DNA of 64,000 bases from an uncultured Methylomonas sp. (GTDB lineage: Bacteria; Pseudomonadota; Gammaproteobacteria; Methylococcales; Methylomonadaceae): positions 1 through 64,000 of the forward strand of contig CAKZJE010000089.1 of NCBI GenBank assembly GCA_936941155.1. The letters run 5' to 3'. The first letter of the stretch is position 1. Each line of letters begins with the position of its first letter. A model generated the notes under the pieces. The model saw only the letters and a program-made list of their open reading frames with translations. It was not told the origin of the DNA and did not search any database. Made by a program: the position numbers and the translations under genes. Shown here piece by piece: positions 1-8,167 of this stretch.

Positions 1-211
1 CAACAATCACACGCTTTTTAATATCTTCTGCAAACAAATCAAAACGCGATTTCACTCGACCTATTTTTGAGTCAAATTTTTTTTCCATATCTACATTGGT
101 TATTTCTAACTCAATGCCTAACACTGCTTTTACAAACGCTTTAAATATTTCAGGTTTAGAAAAAGCTTTTTTAAAAATCACATCATACTGTAGTGATGCG
201 ACTTGTTTCAT
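1..211 (-). CDS. Rpn-family recombination-promoting nuclease, N-terminal part (cut by window edge)
   Basis: The 70 visible residues begin MKQVASLQYDVIFKKAF and run off the left edge of the window. They align almost residue for residue with the start of the complete gene at 390-1193, including the SRFDLFA motif that in Rpn/PD-(D/E)XK proteins carries the active-site Asp. The two genes are therefore tandem paralogues. The ribosome binding site (AGGAG, 217-221 on the minus strand) lies inside the 3' end of the truncated DUF1566-type ORF, so the gene abuts or was inserted into it. Rpn proteins are DNA nucleases related to transposase_31 and are linked to recombination in E. coli; function here is inferred from family only. 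Confidence 0.8.
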   Translation of the reverse strand, partial: MKQVASLQYDVIFKKAFSKPEIFKAFVKAVLGIELEITNVDMEKKFDSKIGRVKSRFDLFAEDIKKRVIV

Positions 212-387
212 GATAAAACTCCTACCAACTTATGTATTACCGTGCCATCGCCATTGTCAATAAAATCGCTGGTGGGGGTGGTGGGCGTGGCAAAGGCGGG
301 TTGAAAACAACAGAGCATTAGCAACATCAACGCTGTAGAGACGTTGCAATGCAACGTCTCTACGATGGTTTTTAAAAATCTATTCAT
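208..387 (-). pseudogene. Truncated N-terminus of a DUF1566-type secreted protein
   Basis: A 59-codon ORF with a good ribosome binding site (AGGAG just upstream of 387). It encodes a signal-peptide-like start (MNRFLKTIVETL, then a Leu/Met-rich core and PAFATP) followed by SDFIDNGDGTVIHK. That last motif is the typical opening of DUF1566 (Lcl C-terminal) domains, which normally run for another 100 or more residues. Here the frame closes after about eight more codons, overlapping the ATG of the Rpn gene at 211. A perfect palindrome (335-363) sits in frame in the signal-peptide region and encodes VETLHCNVST. I read it as a gene remnant truncated by arrival of the adjacent Rpn gene. It could still make a short secreted peptide. 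Confidence 0.6.
335..363. repeat. 29-bp palindrome inside a signal-peptide coding region
   Basis: GTAGAGACGTTGC and its exact reverse complement are separated by AAT. It lies in frame within the truncated ORF at 208-387, so it is translated rather than intergenic. Similar GTAGAGACGTTGC palindromes are, from memory, widespread in repeat-rich genomes such as cyanobacteria. Confidence 0.85.
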
Positions 388-389
388 GT

Positions 390-1193
390 TTATTTCTCCT
401 CATCATTTAAAAGTGGCACACCTAATTTCTCAATTTCGGAAATTGACAAGCCGGTTGCTTTCACAATTGCTTCAATTTCTAAACCCATTATTAGTAGATT
501 TTTGGCAACTTCTTTTTTACTGTCTTGCCTTTCTGTCTCCACAAATAATTGATCTTCATATTCCTCAATCATATTATAGCGGTCTCTAGGCGTAAGCCCA
601 TCTTCCTCAATTGCCTCAAATACTTTTTGAATCATCACATTATGGTAATCAGTTTCCTCAACTGCTTTATCTAGCGTATCCGCAATCGCGGTCATCCATT
701 CCCGATAAGCGATAGGTGTATTCTCATTCACACATTTCGGACACAAATAAATCACCTTATGTGGAATTTCATTAATCCCTTTGCCTTGTAAATCTTTCGG
801 GTCAAAATCAATGGTTAAAACATCTTTTTCGTATTTATCCATTGAGGTTAATACCACAATCGTATAAACAGCCAAAGGTGGGCGATAACTTTGCTCACCG
901 CGTGGCATTTGTTCCAAAATGGCTGCACAGTGATAATGCAAAAAACGGTCGTAATGACTGTCTTTTTTTCGATGTTGAATATCCACAATCACGCGATTTT
1001 TTTCATCTTGCGCAAATAAATCAAACCGCGAGTCAACATTGCCGATAGAAGGTCGAAAGGATTTCTCGGTTTCAACTTTATCGCAGGAAAATTGAATTCC
1101 TAAAACAGCTTTTACAAAAGCTGTAAATATATCCGGCTGTGAGAAAGCTTTTTTAAAAATAACGCCATATTGTAGTGATGCCACTTGTTTCAT
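390..1193 (-). CDS. Rpn-family recombination-promoting nuclease/putative transposase
   Basis: A full-length protein of about 267 residues. The N-terminus MKQVASLQYGVIFKKAF and the motif SRFDLFAQDEKNRVIVDIQH give the Asp and Gln-type pattern of the Rpn/transposase_31 PD-(D/E)XK fold. The C-terminal third is helical and contains the SISEIEKL segment common in these proteins. The frame also allows a Met one codon earlier (1196). The paralogue at 1-211 begins MKQ, so I chose 1193. A sigma-70-like promoter, a candidate 24-residue leader ORF and a strong terminator hairpin lie directly upstream, which suggests expression may be attenuated. Rpn nucleases cleave DNA and promote RecA-independent transfer in E. 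coli. They are abundant in accessory regions and are not proof of transposition. Confidence 0.85.
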   Translation of the reverse strand: MKQVASLQYGVIFKKAFSQPDIFTAFVKAVLGIQFSCDKVETEKSFRPSIGNVDSRFDLFAQDEKNRVIVDIQHRKKDSHYDRFLHYHCAAILEQMPRGEQSYRPPLAVYTIVVLTSMDKYEKDVLTIDFDPKDLQGKGINEIPHKVIYLCPKCVNENTPIAYREWMTAIADTLDKAVEETDYHNVMIQKVFEAIEEDGLTPRDRYNMIEEYEDQLFVETERQDSKKEVAKNLLIMGLEIEAIVKATGLSISEIEKLGVPLLNDEEK

Positions 1194-1222
1194 CATTAAT
1201 TCCTTCTGTAAATTTTAGGCAA

Positions 1223-1262
1223 TAAAAAACCCACCGAAGCTTTAAGCACCAGCGGGTTTTGT
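1223..1262 (-). terminator. Strong intrinsic terminator between a leader ORF and the rpn gene
   Basis: Read on the minus strand, ACCCGCTGGTGCTT pairs with AAGCTTCGGTGGGT across a short loop. This gives about 14 pairs with some G-U and one mismatch, followed by six T. It sits between the promoter at 1355-1384 and the rpn start at 1193, so rpn transcription must read through it. Confidence 0.7.
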
Positions 1263-1316
1263 TGTTTGAAAAAAACCTAACGCAACTGTCAGGAAAAAAT
1301 CACTTTTTTGCATCAT
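1242..1316 (-). CDS. Candidate leader peptide upstream of rpn
   Basis: A 24-codon ORF with a purine-rich AAGGTG seven bases upstream, encoding MMQKSDFFLTVALGF then FQTTKPAGA. Four Phe residues occur in two FF pairs. The stop codon lies in the loop of the terminator hairpin at 1223-1262. This layout (promoter, short ORF, terminator, gene) resembles amino-acid attenuators of the Phe-leader type, but the downstream gene is a nuclease, not a biosynthetic or tRNA-synthetase gene. Alternatives are a relic leader whose original operon was replaced, or chance. Confidence 0.4.
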   Translation of the reverse strand: MMQKSDFFLTVALGFFQTTKPAGA

Positions 1317-1354
1317 TATTTTCACCTTGATTTTATCGTTAGAACTCAAAGCGA

Positions 1355-1384
1355 ATTATATTTTTAGTTAATCAAACCTGCAAA
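1355..1384 (-). promoter_or_regulatory. Sigma-70-like promoter for leader/rpn
   Basis: On the minus strand there is a perfect TATAAT at 1360-1355, preceded by TTTGCA (1384-1379, 4 of 6 matches to TTGACA) with an 18-base spacer. It is correctly placed for the leader ORF at 1316. Confidence 0.5.
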
Positions 1385-1422
1385 ATATTTATTTTTTCTT
1401 AATTCCATTGTCAGAAACTTGT

Positions 1423-1442
1423 CAAGACGACCAGTCGTCTTG
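1423..1442. repeat. 20-bp palindrome
   Basis: CAAGACGAC and its reverse complement flank CA. It is intergenic, between the ribF terminator and the rpn promoter, and belongs to the general class of short palindromes scattered through the window. Confidence 0.7.
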
Positions 1443-1470
1443 AAAAATTTCAGCAGAAAAACAAGCAAAA

Positions 1471-1505
1471 AAAACCGCCGTTAGGCAAATTCTAACAGCG
1501 GTTTT
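1471..1505 (-). terminator. Intrinsic terminator of ribF
   Basis: AAAACCGCTGTTAG pairs with CTAACGGCGGTTTT (minus strand, one G-U or mismatch), with a T-run of eight. It lies about 45 bases past the ribF stop. It is near-symmetrical and could act in both directions. Confidence 0.8.
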
Positions 1506-1547
1506 GTTTTTCAAAGTGATTGCTGCAATCGACTCAACACACTAAAT

Positions 1548-2477
1548 TCAAAGAGCAAAAAACCGTTTAGCCGCCACTGCATCCTGCTCAATCTGATTTT
1601 TAAGCAGCTCGATTGAATCAAACCGAACCTCATCCCTGATTTTTTCCTTAAAATGCACCTCAACATAACGCCCGTAAATTTCTTTATTAAAATCAAACAA
1701 ATGCACTTCTAAAACCGCTTTGTGATTGCCATCCACCGTCGGACGAGTGCCCACATTTGCCACGCCATGCAGCTCACGATTGCTCACTCCCGTCATCGTC
1801 ACCGCAAACACACCATTCACCGGCGTATTTTTTCGCAATAACTGAATATTCGCCGTCGGAAAACCCAGCGTCCGCCCCAATTTATTGCCATGCGCAACCC
1901 GCCCACAAATAGAATAAGAACGCCCTAACAATTTTTTCGCAAGCTTTAAATCCCCCTCGCCCAGCGCGTCACGAATCAAAGTACTACTCACCCGCAGCCC
2001 TTGCACCTGAAAAGATTGGGTATTTTCCACTTTAAAACCAAAGACTTTGCCTTTTTCACGCAACATTGCAAAATTGCCGCGCCGCGCTTTGCCAAAATGA
2101 AAATCATCGCCAATCACCAAATGTTTCACATTCAGTTTTTTCACCAAAATTTGCTCAATAAAATCTTCCGCATTCACATTGGCAAAATAGCGGTTAAAAC
2201 GCAAAATCAACAATTCATCCACAGGCAAGGTGGCGAATTGAATCACTTTTTCTCGCAACCGCGTCAAGCGTGAGGGCGAGTTTGTGCCCAAAAAATATTC
2301 TAGCGGCTGGGGTTCAAAAACAATCACCACTACAGGCAAACCAAATAACTTTCCCTGCTGTGCGACTTTTTCAATCACGGCTTTATGCCCCAAATGCAAG
2401 CCGTCAAAATTGCCAATGGTTAAAACGCAACCTTGTTCCAACCGTTCTAAGTGGGCTAATCCTCTGATAATGTGCAT
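1548..2477 (-). CDS. ribF: Bifunctional riboflavin kinase / FAD synthetase
   Basis: At 309 residues it has the normal RibF length. It phosphorylates riboflavin to FMN and adenylylates FMN to FAD in the cytoplasm. The N-terminal nucleotidyltransferase domain shows the GNFDGLHLGH motif near residue 22 (HxGH-like ATP site) and later VSSTLIRDAL, the ISSTxIR-type signature. The C-terminal flavokinase domain shows GRVAHGNKLGRTLGFPTAN near residue 195 with its PTAN motif. ribE, ribBX and ribH at 44.6-47.0 kb make its substrate. In many gammaproteobacteria ribF sits by ileS/lspA; here it stands alone, with a good terminator after it and a palindrome before it. Confidence 0.95.
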   Translation of the reverse strand: MHIIRGLAHLERLEQGCVLTIGNFDGLHLGHKAVIEKVAQQGKLFGLPVVVIVFEPQPLEYFLGTNSPSRLTRLREKVIQFATLPVDELLILRFNRYFANVNAEDFIEQILVKKLNVKHLVIGDDFHFGKARRGNFAMLREKGKVFGFKVENTQSFQVQGLRVSSTLIRDALGEGDLKLAKKLLGRSYSICGRVAHGNKLGRTLGFPTANIQLLRKNTPVNGVFAVTMTGVSNRELHGVANVGTRPTVDGNHKAVLEVHLFDFNKEIYGRYVEVHFKEKIRDEVRFDSIELLKNQIEQDAVAAKRFFAL

Positions 2478-2510
2478 TAATAAAACTTAAAAATGAGAAG
2501 TGATGTTTTT

Positions 2511-2543
2511 AAACCTTTCAGGTCTTAAAGACCTGAAAGGTTT
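2511..2543. repeat. ACCTTTCAGGT-class palindrome
   Basis: AAACCTTTCAGGTCT and its reverse complement flank TAA. It is intergenic between ribF and the AlkD-like gene. The same class occurs at 6888-6920, 9679-9711, 35363-35395, 42311-42346 and 48257-48286. Confidence 0.85.
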
Positions 2544-2586
2544 GGAAGGTTTGAAATGTTTGAGTAATTCTAAAAATGATACGCGC

Positions 2587-3318
2587 TTAATTTTTTTGTG
2601 AAAAAAGCTTTTTAATACTTTCCGCCTCTGCTTTTTCCTCTGCTGAAACGCGAAAAGATTCTTTGATTTTTTGAATGGCTTTATTGCGCGTCCAATTATC
2701 TAAGCGATTATTTTTTAATAAATCTAACGTTTCTATTGGCATTTCTACATAAAGCACACTAATTAACCACGCTGCTGCCATTCGGACATAATATTCTTGA
2801 CTGGTGAGATTTAAAATAATGTCTTGTATTTGCGCAAAATAATCACGTTCTTTGAAATAGCTAAGAAATATCACTAAACCAAAACGAATTTCCCAAGGGT
2901 TTTCAGAAATTGCGTAAAACTTTGCTTTTTCATAAAACCATGCTTTATTGTGTTTGACCTTGGTTTTTAAACTGCTGACAAAACAATCACATAACGCCCA
3001 ATTATTAATTCTATTTTCGACAAAGTTTTCAATAAAAGCGGTTAATTGATTGTTATCGACTTTAATAAGACCAATTAACATGCCTTCAATCATTCTTAGC
3101 TCATATAAATTCTGCTGCGCAATGATGTTGAGCATTTCTAAATCATTTTCTGATTGACTAATTTGTTTGGCAATATTTCTTAAATCAGGCACACGCACGC
3201 CAATACTTTCACCTACGCCATTGACAACTTTATCGTTAAATTCTTTATATTTTAAATCCTGTTTTTGATACAGGATTTGCATAAAATCATTAAAGGTTTC
3301 TTGGTTAAATTCAAGCAT
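2587..3318 (-). CDS. DNA alkylation repair protein (AlkD-like HEAT-repeat)
   Basis: A protein of about 243 residues with the family pattern KEFNDKVVNGVGESIGVRVPDLR near the start, then repeated amphipathic helices (WALCDCF, WEIRFGLVIFLSYF, YYVRMAAAWLISVLY, NWTRNKAIQKI). This is the arrangement of the AlkC/AlkD-type HEAT-like DNA glycosylases, which remove N3- and N7-alkylated purines without base flipping. The ATG at 3318 starts one base after the glmS stop codon, so translation is probably coupled. A TTG nine bases earlier would overlap glmS and is less likely. The physical link to glmS looks like simple operon packing. Confidence 0.8.
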   Translation of the reverse strand: MLEFNQETFNDFMQILYQKQDLKYKEFNDKVVNGVGESIGVRVPDLRNIAKQISQSENDLEMLNIIAQQNLYELRMIEGMLIGLIKVDNNQLTAFIENFVENRINNWALCDCFVSSLKTKVKHNKAWFYEKAKFYAISENPWEIRFGLVIFLSYFKERDYFAQIQDIILNLTSQEYYVRMAAAWLISVLYVEMPIETLDLLKNNRLDNWTRNKAIQKIKESFRVSAEEKAEAESIKKLFSQKN

Positions 3319-3319
3319 T

Positions 3320-5149
3320 TTATTCAACAGTTACAGATTTTGCCAAATTACGCGGTTGATCGACATCCGTGCCTTTTAATACCGCAACGTGATACGCCAA
3401 CAATTGCAATGGAATCGTATAAATAATCGGTGAAATTTCATTTTCTACAGTAGGCACACTCATAATTTGTACATTTTCATCATCATGCGCTTGCAAAGTT
3501 TCATCCATAAAAACAATCAGTTGCCCACCACGCGCACTTACTTCCTGCATATTGGATTTTAACTTTTCCAATAAGGAATTATTCGGGGCAACGGTAACAA
3601 CCGGCATATCAGCATCAATTAAAGCCAGCGGCCCGTGTTTTAATTCTCCCGCAGGATAGGCTTCGGCATGAATATATGAAATTTCTTTTAATTTCAACGC
3701 CCCTTCCATTGCCACCGGATAATGTGAACCACGCCCTAAAAATAACGCATGATGTTTATCGGCAAATTGTTCGGCTAATGTTTCAATTTGAGTATCTAAT
3801 TTTAAAACCTCATTAATTTTTGCAGGCAAGGTGAATAAATCGTGCGAGATTTTTTTCTCTAATTCAGCATCTAATGAAAAACGTCTACCAATTGCAATCA
3901 CTAGCAATAATAAAGCGACTAATTGCGTGGTAAAGGCTTTTGTGGAAGCCACGCCAATTTCTGCACCGGCGCGTGTCATTAACACTAAATCGGATTCGCG
4001 CACTAAGGAACTTTCCGGCACATTGCAAATCGCTAAGGAATAGCTAACGCCTAATCTTTTTGCTTCTTTTAATGCGGCTAACGTATCAGCTGTTTCACCG
4101 GATTGCGAAATCGTTACAATCAAAGTATCGGCAGCAATCACAGGGCTTCTGTATCTAAATTCGCTGGCGACATCAATATAACAAGGCACTCGCGCTAAGC
4201 GTTCAAACCAATACCGCGCCACTAATCCTGCATGATAACTTGTGCCACAGGCAATAATTTGAATCGCTTTAATATTGTCAAAAATTTCAGCGGCATTATG
4301 TCCAAACGCATTGTCTTGTAAGCGATGTTCAATAAAGCGACCTTCTAAAGTTTCAGCAATGGCAGCAGGCTGTTGATAAATTTCTTTCAGCATATAGTGC
4401 CGATATTCGCCTTTATCAATGGATTCGGCTTTTAACAGGCTTTCTTTAATCGGGCGGCTGACTAATTGCTGATTTTGGTCATAAATATGTAATTGATTAC
4501 ATTTGATTTCGGCAATATCGCCTTCTTCCAAGAAAATAAACCGTTGCGTGACAGGCAATAATGCGGCGACATCGGAGGCAATAAAATATTCGCCAATTCC
4601 CACGCCAATCACTAGCGGGCTGCCTTGCCGACAAGCAATTAAGGTATCAGGATATTCTTTACAAATAATCCCTAAAGCATACGCACCTTCAAGTTTGTTT
4701 AACGTGTTTTTAACGGCAGCTAATAAACTATCTCTGTGTTGTAATTGAAAGTGAATTTCATGGGCAATCACTTCGGTGTCGGTTTCAGAACTGAATTGAT
4801 AACCATCTTGAATATGCGCCGCTTTTAATTGTTGATAATTTTCAATAATGCCGTTATGCACCACTGCAACTTTATTATCACTCACATGCGGATGCGCATT
4901 TTCGCGGCTAGGTTTGCCATGCGTTGCCCAGCGTGTGTGCGCAATGCCGAGCATTCCAGAAATCGGTTCGTTATGAATTAAGGTTTCTAAACCACTGACT
5001 TTGCCTAATTCACGATGCCGTTGGATTTGGCTTTCTGAAACCACCGCTAATCCGGCTGAATCATAACCTCGATATTCAAGGCGTTTTAAACCTTCAATTA
5101 AAATAGGGACTACATTACGTTGGGCGATACCGCCGACGATTCCACACAT
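3320..5149 (-). CDS. glmS: Glutamine--fructose-6-phosphate aminotransferase (isomerizing)
   Basis: At 609 residues this is full length. It makes glucosamine-6-phosphate from fructose-6-phosphate and glutamine, the first step to UDP-GlcNAc for peptidoglycan and LPS. MCGIVGG places the nucleophile Cys at position 2 after Met removal. The glutaminase domain contains HTRWATHG and HNGIIENY. The two SIS domains contain CGTSYHAG and SQSGETADT, and the protein ends LAKSVTVE as usual. In many gammaproteobacteria glmU precedes glmS; here a small inverted-repeat element and nudF lie upstream instead. No GlmY/Z site or glmS ribozyme was recognised. Confidence 0.97.
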   Translation of the reverse strand: MCGIVGGIAQRNVVPILIEGLKRLEYRGYDSAGLAVVSESQIQRHRELGKVSGLETLIHNEPISGMLGIAHTRWATHGKPSRENAHPHVSDNKVAVVHNGIIENYQQLKAAHIQDGYQFSSETDTEVIAHEIHFQLQHRDSLLAAVKNTLNKLEGAYALGIICKEYPDTLIACRQGSPLVIGVGIGEYFIASDVAALLPVTQRFIFLEEGDIAEIKCNQLHIYDQNQQLVSRPIKESLLKAESIDKGEYRHYMLKEIYQQPAAIAETLEGRFIEHRLQDNAFGHNAAEIFDNIKAIQIIACGTSYHAGLVARYWFERLARVPCYIDVASEFRYRSPVIAADTLIVTISQSGETADTLAALKEAKRLGVSYSLAICNVPESSLVRESDLVLMTRAGAEIGVASTKAFTTQLVALLLLVIAIGRRFSLDAELEKKISHDLFTLPAKINEVLKLDTQIETLAEQFADKHHALFLGRGSHYPVAMEGALKLKEISYIHAEAYPAGELKHGPLALIDADMPVVTVAPNNSLLEKLKSNMQEVSARGGQLIVFMDETLQAHDDENVQIMSVPTVENEISPIIYTIPLQLLAYHVAVLKGTDVDQPRNLAKSVTVE

Positions 5150-5189
5150 TTTTTGCTCCTAAAATACTGCTATTCGCCGTTTAGAACCG

Positions 5190-5296
5190 TAGGGTGGGCA
5201 CGCTTTTTTGCCCACCACAGAATTCAACGTTAGCTGTTGAGAAAACTATCTCACGTTTGAAATTGAAAAGGTGGGCAAAACAGCGTGCCCACCCTA
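5190..5296. repeat. MITE-like inverted-repeat element, 107 bp
   Basis: The outer arms TAGGGTGGGCACGCTTTTTT and its near reverse complement (ending GTGCCCACCCTA) close on a 50-base centre. Each arm also holds a smaller GTGGGCA/TGCCCAC hairpin. There is no ORF. It lies between nudF and glmS. GGTGGGCACGC repeats of this kind are common non-autonomous elements in environmental bacteria. Confidence 0.8.
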
Positions 5297-5307
5297 GATA
5301 AGATGGA

Positions 5308-5934
5308 TTAATTATTTAACCATTTTGCTCTGAGTTTATCTCGGTTTAATGCCAACCATTGAATTGCAATGATTGGAATGGCGGATTCAATCCGTCCTTG
5401 TTCTAGTAAATTAAATGCTTCAGAAAAACTAATAGCGGTGACTAAAATATCTTCATTTTCTTCCGCTAATCCATAAACGCCATTGACATTCGAGCTATCC
5501 ACTTTGCCGCAAAACAAGCTCAATCGCTCTGACGCGCCGCCGGGCGAGGTGTAAAACTCATTGATTAACATTAACTTTTCAATTTTGCAGCCGGCTTCTT
5601 CTTCTGCTTCACGATAAGCGACTTGTTCGGCGGTTTCGCCTTCTTCAATGCCGCCTGCCACAATTTCTAGTAGCCATGCTTGTTCAGCGGTGGCGTGTAA
5701 GATTGCGCCGACCCGAAATTGTTCTAATATCACGATTTCGTCACGATTAGGATCATAGAGCAAAACACCTACACAATTATTGCGTCGGAATAGTTCGCGC
5801 TGTATGGGTTCACTCCAGCCGCCCTCAAATAAAGTATGTGTCAGTTGATAGCTTTCTAGTTTAAAAAAAACATTGTAAACCGTCTGCTGATTTAGAATTT
5901 TAAATTGTTTGTTCATCTGTGTTTCTGGGGTCAT
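5308..5934 (-). CDS. nudF: ADP-ribose pyrophosphatase (Nudix)
   Basis: A 208-residue protein. It hydrolyses ADP-ribose to AMP and ribose-5-phosphate. The Nudix box is complete: GGIEEGETAEQVAYREAEEEAGC (residues about 95-117) matches GX5EX7REUXEEXGU. The preceding WLLEIVAGG and following FYTSPGGASE segments are characteristic of the NudF/TrgB type rather than other Nudix groups. Met7 is an alternative start. It is transcribed leftward towards glmS, separated by the 107-bp repeat element. Confidence 0.88.
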   Translation of the reverse strand: MTPETQMNKQFKILNQQTVYNVFFKLESYQLTHTLFEGGWSEPIQRELFRRNNCVGVLLYDPNRDEIVILEQFRVGAILHATAEQAWLLEIVAGGIEEGETAEQVAYREAEEEAGCKIEKLMLINEFYTSPGGASERLSLFCGKVDSSNVNGVYGLAEENEDILVTAISFSEAFNLLEQGRIESAIPIIAIQWLALNRDKLRAKWLNN

Positions 5935-6038
5935 ATTAAAATTGTTTCTGCGATTTTTTGAGTTAAACAGTTCAAAGTTAGTATTTTTTTCCTATGTTTC
6001 GCTGTTAGAATGCTAGTTTCTTAAATCAGGAGAATACA

Positions 6039-6866
6039 ATGAAAATCAAACAATCCATTTTTGCTATTGCACTGGCTTTTAGTGCAAATAGTGTCCAATC
6101 AACACCGATTACAGCTCCTAGCCTGAATATTCCAGGTGGCAGTCATGTTAATGCAGTTTGGCGTGCGCCAACAAATCAATATTACAAAGTCTTTGTTCTT
6201 GTTCCTCGTCATGCCACAACTGCGAATGCTTTGTATCACGTTTATCCAAAAGGCAAAAGACCGCACAGCACTGAGTGTACAACAACCGATTTTAATTATC
6301 CTTGCCATGAAGTGGCTGTTAATCAAGCCTTAAATCAAAACATGTGGGTGCAATTAAAAGTCAATAACAATCCAGACACGGCATGGGATTTTATTGGCGG
6401 CAAAGGTTATGTAACTGTTGCCAGCAATGCACTGAGCAGCACTGAAAATTTAGGTGTTGCTGGGCTGCGTTTTGAGCCGAGTTACTCCCTGCAATTTGCT
6501 GCTGAATGGTCAAGGGCTATCGCCTCTGTTTCTGCAATTAAATTGGCTATTAGTGAATGTATAAACGATACCGCAGGTGATGTCGCACCTTGTGATTCAA
6601 CATCCCCATCAGAGTTAGAAAAGTATGGTATTACAGCTGATGCTATTGCAACTGTATCTAAATGGGAAAATTATTCGGTCTCGATAGTGCCACTAACAGC
6701 TGCTATTCAAATGGTTGGTAATGAAACACTTGGCGGTTGCACTTTTCAAGTACAGCCTATTGTCGCCATTAATACTGGTAGCGTAACCTGGCAAGCCAAA
6801 GCAATCGCAGCAACTACTGGCAGCGTTGCAGATTGTGCAAAATATGTTAAATACTCCATCTATTAA
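6039..6866 (+). CDS. Secreted protein of unknown function
   Basis: A 275-residue protein with a clear start: AGGAG ends five bases before the ATG. A signal peptide MKIKQSIFAIALAFSAN with probable cleavage after SVQS is followed by a Thr/Ser/Asn-rich body. Six Cys occur in local pairs (STECTTTDFNYPC, ISECINDTAGDVAPC, GGCTFQ and VADCAKY), suggesting disulphides in the periplasm or outside the cell. I do not recognise the family. It stands alone and faces the DUF2959 gene convergently, with a palindromic terminator between them. Confidence 0.7.
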   Translation: MKIKQSIFAIALAFSANSVQSTPITAPSLNIPGGSHVNAVWRAPTNQYYKVFVLVPRHATTANALYHVYPKGKRPHSTECTTTDFNYPCHEVAVNQALNQNMWVQLKVNNNPDTAWDFIGGKGYVTVASNALSSTENLGVAGLRFEPSYSLQFAAEWSRAIASVSAIKLAISECINDTAGDVAPCDSTSPSELEKYGITADAIATVSKWENYSVSIVPLTAAIQMVGNETLGGCTFQVQPIVAINTGSVTWQAKAIAATTGSVADCAKYVKYSIY

Positions 6867-6887
6867 ATAAACGAATTTTTATAAAAA

Positions 6888-6920
6888 AAACCTTTCAGGT
6901 TTTTAAAACCTGAAAGGTTT
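6888..6920. terminator. Palindromic repeat acting as terminator between convergent genes
   Basis: AAACCTTTCAGGTTTT and its reverse complement form a 16-bp stem. On the minus strand it is followed by eight T, so it should terminate the DUF2959 operon; on the plus strand the T-run is short. Same sequence class as 2511-2543. Confidence 0.75.
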
Positions 6921-6933
6921 CGTGGCAAAAAAA

Positions 6934-7608
6934 TCACAGTTTTGCCAACGTTTTTTGTTCTGCTAAAACTGACACAAATTGATTCGCCTCGCCAATCGTT
7001 TTTTCCATAAATTCAATTAGTTGAGAAATATCTAAACTAATTTCTACAAACTCATGCTGCAACGCCGCAATCGCTTGCGCATTCAGATTATGTTTTAAAA
7101 ATAACACTTGATCGCGAAACGCCGCCAACACAGGCGAAATTTTCGCCTCCGCTTTCGATAAACTTTTAATCAATCGCGCATAATGTTGACGCGAAGCTTT
7201 CAATTGTTGACTGCTGCGACTCCGCAAAGCGCGGCTTTCATAGAGTTTTAATTCCGCTTCCCACTCCGCAAACAACGCCTCGCTCACGGTGGTAATCGCC
7301 ACAATCCGATGCCCGACTTCCTCCGCGCGTAATTCGCAAAAATCATAATGCCGCTTTAATAATTTATATTTATGCTCCAACGATGTTTCCGGCACACAAA
7401 TCACGGTTTTAAATTTATCCAACGTATCTTCAAACTGGTCGCGGCTGCGTTCTAAACTTGAACAGGCTTGCTCCACATGCAGCACCACTAAATCGCGCTT
7501 GTGCTGCCCCATTGATTCTTTGGTGTTGTAATAAGCGGATTTGAATTTTTGCTTGAAAAACTCACTGAGAACTTCAAACAATTTCGCGGTTAAACTCTGA
7601 TTGCTCAT
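6934..7608 (-). CDS. DUF2959 family protein
   Basis: A protein of about 224 residues from MSNQSLTAK. A longer frame begins at 7680, but that extension lies deep in the preceding gene, so I chose 7608. It is almost entirely helical and rich in Glu, Lys, Ala and Leu, with predicted coiled coil (LERSRDQFEDTLDKFK, SLSKAEAKISPVLAAF). This matches the DUF2959 family of uncharacterised gammaproteobacterial proteins. There is no signal peptide or membrane segment. It overlaps the 3' end of the MfnE-like gene by about 35 bases, so it belongs to that transcription unit, although no C1 role is known for it. Confidence 0.7.
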   Translation of the reverse strand: MSNQSLTAKLFEVLSEFFKQKFKSAYYNTKESMGQHKRDLVVLHVEQACSSLERSRDQFEDTLDKFKTVICVPETSLEHKYKLLKRHYDFCELRAEEVGHRIVAITTVSEALFAEWEAELKLYESRALRSRSSQQLKASRQHYARLIKSLSKAEAKISPVLAAFRDQVLFLKHNLNAQAIAALQHEFVEISLDISQLIEFMEKTIGEANQFVSVLAEQKTLAKL

Positions 7609-8155
7609 AAAAACGCTCTTGGTTGAGAATGTGAATAGAAAAAGTGGCGTGCGCAACAAATCCGGCAAACGCGCTATCAATAATACCTTGTTGGCTTAAC
7701 TGTGCAAGATTGCAGGTGGCAACGGGAGCGGCTTTCACCAAGGTTAATTTGTTCGCGGCAAGCTGTGTGGCTAACCATGCGGCAAGGCTGTCAGAAGTAA
7801 TTTCCCAACTTGCGCAAACTCCGGCTTGATTTAATTCAGCAATAGTTGGCGACCAGATAATTGGTGTTGCATGAGGCAAATTTTGCTTTATTTCTGCAAG
7901 CGTATGGCTAAGAATAAACTGCGGTTGCAAGCCTTTGAAAACTAACGCCATTTGCTGCATCGCTAAAATCGCCATTTCATGCGCAATCACATCATTAAAT
8001 TGCCATTGTTGTTGGGCGAGACGAACTTGATCGGCAAAATCGCCGCCACCCGGCACAATCACGGTTGTTTCTGTTGCATTGTCAGCAATTTTTTTTAAAC
8101 AGTCAGATAAACTCTGAGACTTACTCAAGCTGCCGCCTAATTTAATCACTTGCAT
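7574..8155 (-). CDS. Amino-acid-kinase-family protein, MfnE-like (C1 cofactor biosynthesis)
   Basis: A 193-residue protein. MQVIKLGGSLSKS is the nucleotide-binding start of the amino acid kinase fold and VIVPGGGDFADQVR is the second glycine motif; a later ITSDSLAAWLA matches the AAK nucleotide-site region. Members of this length in methanopterin/methanofuran clusters resemble archaeal MfnE, which converts aminomethylfuran phosphate to the diphosphate. Assignment rests on fold plus neighbours: the HisA-like gene upstream and the divergent ATP-grasp/H4MPT gene/pabB operon. A 295-bp inverted-repeat element now separates it from the HisA-like gene. The exact substrate is inferred. Confidence 0.72.
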   Translation of the reverse strand: MQVIKLGGSLSKSQSLSDCLKKIADNATETTVIVPGGGDFADQVRLAQQQWQFNDVIAHEMAILAMQQMALVFKGLQPQFILSHTLAEIKQNLPHATPIIWSPTIAELNQAGVCASWEITSDSLAAWLATQLAANKLTLVKAAPVATCNLAQLSQQGIIDSAFAGFVAHATFSIHILNQERFYEQSEFNREIV

Positions 8156-8167
8156 GAATCATCCCCA

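Noticed and set aside
1-1196. Calling the rpn genes an active insertion sequence
   Set aside because: No terminal inverted repeats or target duplications were found, and Rpn proteins are not proven transposases.
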